Below, piece by piece: positions 58,301-64,000 of a stretch of 64,000 bases of DNA; the stretch's first letter is position 1; every line of letters starts with the position of its first letter. Location of the stretch: NCBI RefSeq assembly GCF_001704415.2, contig NC_030816.1:74975713-75039712 (forward strand), read 5' to 3'. The notes beneath the pieces are model-generated. The model did no database searches, was not told where the DNA came from, and saw nothing but the letters and a program-made list of their open reading frames with translations. The DNA comes from Capra hircus (taxonomy: Eukaryota; Chordata; Mammalia; Artiodactyla; Bovidae). The position numbers were made by a program, and so were the translations under genes.

Positions 58301-58646
58301 TCAACTGTGGTCATGTTCTTTCCCAGTCTCCCCTCTTCTGCCCTCACCAAGAGTTTTCCAGCTTTCTCCACCTTTATACTTGCTCAGAGCCATCACACAG
58401 CTTAGCAAGCAGAAGACCTCAGAACCCATGCTCCCTGAGAGACTCATGGAGGATTGTAACGGTAGACCTATTCTTCCAACACATTTTCATTTGAATTAAC
58501 TCAGTGTTAATTAATATTCATTACTATTAAACTAGTTCAGCTTTATTCCCAATATCCACCGAGACCCTCTCTACTAAGGGAGTGGATGATGAAGTAGAAA
58601 GGAAGTCAATTTGGAACAGGGAGCCTTTGAGGACCCAAGGGTGGCT
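58301..58646. other. Unmatched spacer
   Basis: Nothing recognised. Confidence 0.35.
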
Positions 58647-58658
58647 TGTATGGAGCAG

Positions 58659-58782
58659 TGTTGTGTTAGTCTCTCAGTCATGTCCAACTCCTTGGAACCC
58701 TGTGGACTGTGGCCCACCAGGCTCCTCTGTCCATGGAGGACACTGGGAAGAGTACTGGAGTGGGTTGCCATTTCCTTCTCCA
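58659..58782 (-). mobile_element. Single BovA monomer with 12-bp target-site duplication
   Basis: One BovA unit of 124 bp is bracketed exactly by TGTATGGAGCAG at 58647-58658 and 58783-58794. It has neither a tRNA head nor a second monomer. Confidence 0.9.
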
Positions 58783-58794
58783 TGTATGGAGCAG

Positions 58795-59703
58795 GCAGAG
58801 AGGTAAAATACTTGCTTCTAGATGCTTTGTTGCATCAGACATGAAGGAAGAAATGTTCTTTTTTTTTTTCTCCCTCCCACTTCACACTGCCCACAGCTCC
58901 AGAGACCCAAGGCTCAGAAAAACACCCATTTGCTGCTTGGACTGCTTGTAGTGTTTGGCGTAAATTGATTTCTTTTTCGAAAGATGTGTTTTGAGTTAAG
59001 GGGGTATTTCTGTTGTGTTAACACATGTAGGCTGTCGTATTGAGATTAACACTGACATTTAGGCTGCTGAGTCTTCTGTATAAATTCCATGTTTATTTGG
59101 TCACAGTCACACAACCATCTTTATATTTTTAGTGTATTTATTTTTGCCTTTGTGTTTATTCTTGCTGTTTATTTTATTGTGTATATTTTGATCATTTTAT
59201 TGCCTTTTTAAAAGGGATGTTCGCATGCATGAAGAGAAAGAAAAAGATAAATTCCAGTTGGTTCATTAGAAAGAGTTCTAAACCCGGACTCCTTAAAGCT
59301 GTAGCCTGGCCATGGAGAGGAAGCCCCAAATGCTAGGCAGCCTGTTCGTGTTCCTGCCGCAGGAAGACACCTTGACTCAGTGGCCTGCCCAACTCTGCCT
59401 GTTCCCGGCCACACCTAGGCCAGATCTGGCAGGTCCCCATCCCTCAAGAGATTGCTGCAGCCTCCTGGCCTGTCCTTTGTCCCCCCAGACCCCTGCAGTA
59501 TTTATGCAAGCGGGGCAGGGCTCTGTATAAACACTGTCACTCCCTCTCTGACCATCGGGCACTCCACACCCTCTTAATCCAAGTGAGGGTGAAAAGGGCC
59601 AATTGTGTGTTCTGTTTTGCTTATCTTTTAAATTGCCAGATCTTTTTGACTGACTAAGCTTTTTTTTTTTTAAGTTGTCTAGACTTCTGCTGTAATGAGG
59701 AGT
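58795..59703. other. Unmatched spacer
   Basis: T-runs at 58859-58869 and 59661-59671. Frames near 59208-59790 are composition-driven. Confidence 0.35.
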
Positions 59704-59726
59704 ATGTGTGTGTGTGTGTGTGTGTT
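59704..59726. repeat. (TG)n microsatellite
   Basis: About 11 TG units. Confidence 0.9.
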
Positions 59727-59950
59727 CATTCAGTAAATGTCTGTGCCTGCCTGTTCTGTGCCAGGCATCCTTTACTTGCCATGTCGGCACTTAGGATACA
59801 AGGGTGAACAAAACAGAGGACCTGCCCTCCTTCAGTCTGCATTCTCTGCAGGCAATAGATATCAACAAGTAAAGTGAAATGTTATCAAGAATGACCAGTG
59901 CAATGAAGAAGAGTCAGGCCAGGGTTACGGGGTAGAGAAGGAACTTGGAT
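59727..59950 (-). mobile_element. L2 LINE 3' fragment
   Basis: 'CATTCAGTAAATGTCTGTGC', 'TGTGCCAGGCATCC' and 'GGATACAAGGGTGAACAAAA' are reversed L2 end blocks. Confidence 0.75.
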
Positions 59951-60112
59951 TGGAAGGGTGGGCACTTTCTCTTACTGTTGCCCAGGCCCATCTCATCTGT
60001 GGATGTTAAAAGTTAGAGCCAGAAGGAGAAAATAAAACTCTGCTATTTATTCTATTCTCTGTAAGGAAGAAAAAATCCAGCTTCTCTTTCTTGGAATGAA
60101 TCTCCAATGTCC

Positions 60113-60265
60113 CTGACTTCAGTTTCTGGGCTTTAGTTTGCCAATGTTAAGATGCATTTAATAATAGTAACTGGCTCCTAGAGTTGTTTCAAAGGGTGAT
60201 GGGGTTAGTGCTTGTAATGGGCTTAGAACAATGCCTGGCAAATATGAGTCCTCAAATGGCAGCTC
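60113..60265 (+). mobile_element. MIR SINE fragment
   Basis: 'TAATAATAGTAACTGGCTCC' through 'GCTTAGAACAATGCCTGGCA' is the MIR 3' half in forward orientation. Confidence 0.75.
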
Positions 60266-60377
60266 TAGTATGTACAGTAAGGATATAAGTATCTAGCTTA
60301 TATCTAGTAAGTATCTAGCAGTTATGCCAGGAGACTGTGTTCCAGAATGTCAGGACAGAGAGCTGCTCCTCTTCTGA

Positions 60378-60409
60378 CCGCCCCCCTCCCCGCCCCCGCC
60401 CCCGCCCCA
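60378..60409 (-). repeat. C-rich tract, quadruplex-prone on the minus strand
   Basis: CGCCCCCCTCCCCGCCCCCG followed by CCCCCGCCCC gives at least five C-runs of four or more. Confidence 0.8.
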
Positions 60410-61007
60410 GGCCACAGTAAGCAAAGGACCTCAGCTTCCCTCTTTGTCAAATGAAATCCTCTTAGTACGCTAGCCTCACAGGGTTTTGTTGTGCAAATCA
60501 GTTTAAACAACATGAGATCCCAGTTTGAAAACTGGGAAATGCTGTTGGAAATACCACTACACAGGGTGGTATTGAGCACTAATAGGGCCCGTAATAACCT
60601 ACTTAAAGTCTCTAAATATGAGTGCTATCAAAATACATGTTGTAATCATTCATGCTGTACATCTTGTCCTCCTTCCCTTATGATGGGTTCCCCCTGGCTG
60701 ACATCTCACCCCTGGTACAACCTCCCATTCACTACGTGGTTGTGGGGGTGATGCCTTATCACCTTGCGCTTGAATCCAGTTGTGCCATTAGTGCGGTTGA
60801 TCTTGACTTTGAATGCAACTCATGTTTGAGCCTTTCTTTCCCTTACTGGTGCCTCACATGATTCTTTCCCCTGAGAACTCTGTCCATCTCTGGATCTGCT
60901 TGGTTGTGCCAGCCTGCACTTCACGTTATACCAGGTGGAAGGAAGCCAAAAGCCAGATGAGAATGTCATACTGTGATGCTGTCAGACGTGTATGTATATG
61001 TTGTGTG
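60410..61007. other. Unmatched spacer
   Basis: Short overlapping frames only (69-105 codons). Confidence 0.35.
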
Positions 61008-61102
61008 CACCTGCTCAGCCGCTCAGCTGTGTCTGACTCTGAGACCTCCCTGGACTATAGCCCACCAGGCTCCTCTGTCCATGGAGTTTTCCAGGCAAGA
61101 AA
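61008..61102 (-). mobile_element. BovA-derived SINE fragment
   Basis: 'GCTGTGTCTGACTCTGAGAC' through 'GAGTTTTCCAGGCAAGAA' is a truncated reversed BovA body. Confidence 0.8.
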
Positions 61103-61246
61103 CTTTTGTCAAATGAATGAATCTCTTTAAAAGCAAAACTGTTATATGAACATTTATTATCTGTATATAAAGCACTATTCCATATACTGAATGATGACTG
61201 GCTTTAGCCCCAAGACAGAGAATAATGGTTTGTTATTCTGTGTTCA

Positions 61247-61472
61247 GGGGCTTCCCAGGCGGCTTTAGTAGGAAAGAACACACCGGCTAAGGCAGAGGAC
61301 GTAAGAGAGGCAGGTTCGCTCCCTGGGCTGGGAAGACCCCCTGGAAAAGGACGTGGCAATCCACTCCAGTATTCTTGCCTGGAGAATCCCATGGACAGAG
61401 GAGCCCAGCAGCCTACAGTCCATGGGGTCCCAAAGAGTCGAACACGACTGACGTGACTTAGCACAGCACAGC
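61247..61472 (+). mobile_element. Bov-tA SINE
   Basis: Head GGGGCTTCCCAGGCGGCTTT, full body, end 'GACTTAGCACAGCAC'. ATTCTGTGT / ATTCTATGT near each end may be a slightly diverged duplication. Confidence 0.92.
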
Positions 61473-61479
61473 ATTCTAT

Positions 61480-62613
61480 GTACAGAGACAAACAGAAAGC
61501 ATTCCCAGTGACAGACTTCTTTGGAAATGGCAAAACTTGAAGTAACTGAAGCCAGTTCTGCTGTGGGGGCAGCATGGTGGGGCAGCCATCCTGTGTCCTG
61601 TCGCCTCAGCTCACCCCACCCCCATGGGGCAGTCTTTGGTACCAGAACGTCTTAATTTCTCAGAAAGCATTGAGCTGTTTCAAGAATTCTTCCCCGACCC
61701 TGACCCTCCATCCCAGGCTTCTCTGGACCGCTGTTTTTGAACCAGGTAACTCAGTTGGACCCACCACAGAGACACTTGCCCCTCACTAGCTCGCCTCTCC
61801 CTGGAGTAGAGTCCACGAGACTCTCCCCTCTCACCCCATCCGGACAGGTTTGTTACAGGAAGATGTGTCCAAAGGCTATGTTAGTGAAGCTTCACTGTCA
61901 CAGACATGTACATGGGGTTTTACCACCACAGGAAGTCAGAAGCTTTTCCCTTGAATTGAAAAAAGAAATCAACAATTGTTTGCTTCAGTCCCTCCGAAGT
62001 GCCTAAAAACCAGCGAATTGTATCGTAGCACCCTCCCCCTCCTAAGGATGAAGACCTTGTCAGCTGCATTGTTTCAGCCCCTCAACAAAGAGGAGGTGGC
62101 ACTTCCTCTTGTGGCCAATAGATACGGAGTCTTAATTAGCATCTTTTGTTGTTCTTCTGTAGGAAATGAGTGATTCAGCTTGCTGAGGCCACTTCTGTCA
62201 TTTGTTAGGTATCCTGTATGTCAGGGACATGTTCTTGAAGTTTCGCTTCTCTTTTCCTTGGCCTTGCCCTACCTAGTGTAATTCATCAAGTAGCCCTGAA
62301 GTCACATTTGATGTTATCATGCCTTAAACCACACAGGTGCAGCCGCAAAGAGGAAAACAGATGGGCAGGGTTTTTTTATTTTTTCGCTTTTTTCCCCACT
62401 TTGCAAGTTAAATAACCTTGCAAGGGGGGAGAGCATTACATAGTTTTGTGAGAGCTCCTGCCCATGGGCCAACGTCAATACCATCTTTGGTAGACTCTGG
62501 GAGGATATAGGCACCAATTTAAACATTCTTCAGTAAAAAGAATGAGCAGGACTCATGGGGTTTCAGTCTTAGCTACATTTCCCCTATCCCCCTCTCTTTA
62601 AAAATTAGGATGG
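61480..62613. other. Unmatched stretch
   Basis: No recognised exon or repeat; frames of 65-89 codons show no domains. Confidence 0.35.
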
Positions 62614-62890
62614 GGCTTCCCTGATGGCTCAGTGGTAAAGAATCCACCAGTGCAGGAGATGTGGGTTGAATCCCCGATCCAGGAAGATTCCCACATGCTG
62701 TGGAGCAGCTAAGACCATGCGCCACATTAGCCTGTGCTCTAAAGCCCGTGCTCCTCAACAAGAGAAGCCACCACAATGAGAAGCCCACGCACCGCAGCTA
62801 GAGAGTAACCCCTGCTCTCTGCATCTAGAGAAAAGCTCACACAGCAGCGAAGACCCAGCACAGTCAAAAATAAATACACGAATAAAATTA
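62614..62890 (+). mobile_element. Long CHR-type SINE
   Basis: Head GGGGCTTCCCTGATGGCTCA, then 'GTGGAGCAGCTAAGACCATG', 'AGCCTGTGCTCTAAAGCCCG' and 'CAACAAGAGAAGCCACCACA' match the longer CHR family, ending in an AATAAATAC tail. Confidence 0.8.
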
Positions 62891-62901
62891 TAGCATCTTT
62901 C

Positions 62902-63003
62902 TCTGGAGTAGGAAAGGGCAACCTACTCCAGTATTCTTGCCTAGAGAATCCCATGGCCAAAGGAGTCTGGTGGATTACGACCCATGAGCGACTAAGCATA
63001 GCT
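62902..63003 (+). mobile_element. BovA body fragment following the CHR SINE
   Basis: 'CAACCTACTCCAGTATTCTT' to 'GACCCATGAGCGACTAAGCA' is BovA without its tRNA head. Confidence 0.8.
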
Positions 63004-63276
63004 TCCTTAGACTCTAGCACTCTTTCAAGTATGGTCCAGAGTGCCAGTATGGGTCCCTAAGACCCTTTCATGGGTCCATGAGGCCAAAACTATTTTTATA
63101 GGAATACTAAGACCCTGTTTGCCTTTTCCCTCACTTCTCTCCTGAGGCTGCAGCAGTGTTTTCCAAAGATGCCATGGCATATGAGAGCACATATGAGAGC
63201 ATGGCATATGAGAGCACAAGAGACTGAGTGCAGAGGGAGATGTGAGAACCCAGCTGTCTTCAGTAAAGCCAGACAT
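63004..63276. other. Short spacer with tandem duplication
   Basis: Contains the 27-bp-period repeat at 63173-63217; otherwise unmatched. Confidence 0.4.
63173..63217. repeat. 27-bp-period tandem duplication
   Basis: CATGGCATATGAGAGCAC occurs at 63173-63190 and 63200-63217, and ATATGAGAGC also recurs between them. Confidence 0.85.
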
Positions 63277-63287
63277 TCAAGAGACTT

Positions 63288-63957
63288 CAGTTCAGTTCAG
63301 TTCAGTCACTCAGTCGTGTCCAACTCTTTGCGACCCCATGAATCGCAGCACGCCAGGCCTCCCTGTCCATCACCAACTCCCAGAGTTCACTCAACCTCAT
63401 GTCCATCGAGTCCGTGATGCCATCCAGCCATCTCATCCTCTGTCGTCCCCTTTTCCTCCTGCCCCCAATCCCTCCCAGCATCAGAGTCTTTTCCAATGAG
63501 TCACCTCTTTGCATCAGGTGGCCAAAGTACTGGAGTTTCAGCTTTAGCATCAGTCCTTCCAAAGAATTTCCAGGACCGATCTCCTTTAGAATGGACTGGT
63601 TGGATCTCCTTGCAGTCCAAAGGGACTCTTAAGAGTCTTCTCCAACACCATAGTACAAAAGCATCAATTCTTCAGCGCTCAGCTTTCTTCACACTCCAAC
63701 TCTCACATCTATACATGACCACTGGAAAAACCATAGCCTTGACTGGAAGGACCTTTGTTGGCAAAGTAATGTCTCAGCTTTTGAATATGCTATCTAGGTT
63801 GGCCATAACTTTCCTTCCAAGGAGTAAGCATCTTTTAATCTCATGGCTGCAATCACCATCTGCAGTGATTTTGGAGCCCCCCAAAATAAAGTCTGACACT
63901 GTTCCCACTCTTTCCCCATCTATTTCCCATGAGGTGATAGGACCAGATGCCATGATG
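63288..63957 (-). mobile_element. BovB LINE with exact target-site duplication
   Basis: Direct repeats TCAAGAGACTT at 63277-63287 and 63958-63968 bracket a 670-bp 5'-truncated BovB starting CAGTTCAGTTCAG. It is one of the cleanest insertions in the window, so its 5' truncation point is exact. Confidence 0.97.
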
Positions 63958-64000
63958 TCAAGAGACTTAGGAGACTGTAAAACAGTGACACTCTCCTCAC

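Noticed and set aside
1..64000. CRISPR arrays, operons, integrases, phage or endogenous retroviral genes
   Set aside because: No regularly spaced direct repeats, no clustered prokaryotic-type genes and no LTR-gag-pol structure were seen. The reverse transcriptase fragments are BovB and L1 LINEs.

Overview
The window is nuclear DNA from a ruminant, most likely a bovid (cattle, sheep, goat or relative). The diagnosis rests on dense lineage-specific repeats: BovB (RTE) LINEs, Bov-tA and BOV-A2 SINEs with CTG/AGC tails, CHR-type tRNA-Glu SINEs and a young bovine-type L1. Older mammalian repeats (L1M, L2, MIR, hAT and Tigger-like DNA elements) lie between them. No bacterial operon, CRISPR array, provirus or intact multi-exon coding gene can be read directly.

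Layout. From 1 to about 34,500 there is no CpG island and no convincing exon. Bases 1-4,112 are three old L1 fragments in the same orientation. From 4,860 on, BovB and Bov-tA/BOV-A2 insertions alternate with unmatched sequence. Some are nested: BovB and Bov-tA inside an L1 at 11,168-12,435, and Bov-tA inside BovB at 29,511-30,311. An 86%-matched inverted repeat with 73/74-nt arms sits at 15,814-15,996.

The main functional landmark is a strong CpG island at about 34,560-35,720. It has a pyrimidine-rich leader, a GC box and an ATG-free GC-rich stretch ending in a near-consensus splice donor (CGG|GTAAGT, intron from 34,910). This reads as the promoter and non-coding first exon of a plus-strand gene whose identity I cannot give. 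The remaining 28 kb would then be first-intron sequence, with one tentative 43-nt internal exon at 57,063-57,105.

Right of the island the same repeat mixture continues. It includes a young 5'-truncated L1 at 38,811-40,065 with an unusually long 40-bp target-site duplication, a BovB fragment carrying part of the reverse-transcriptase domain at 51,347-52,262, a Tigger-like element at 54,600-54,838 and a BovB with clean target-site duplications at 63,288-63,957.

I found no evidence for a previously undescribed multi-gene system. The more interesting items are the unidentified promoter, the possible small exon, the foldback repeat and several unusual insertion structures. Repeat names come from recognising consensus features by eye; boundaries are approximate except where target-site duplications are given.
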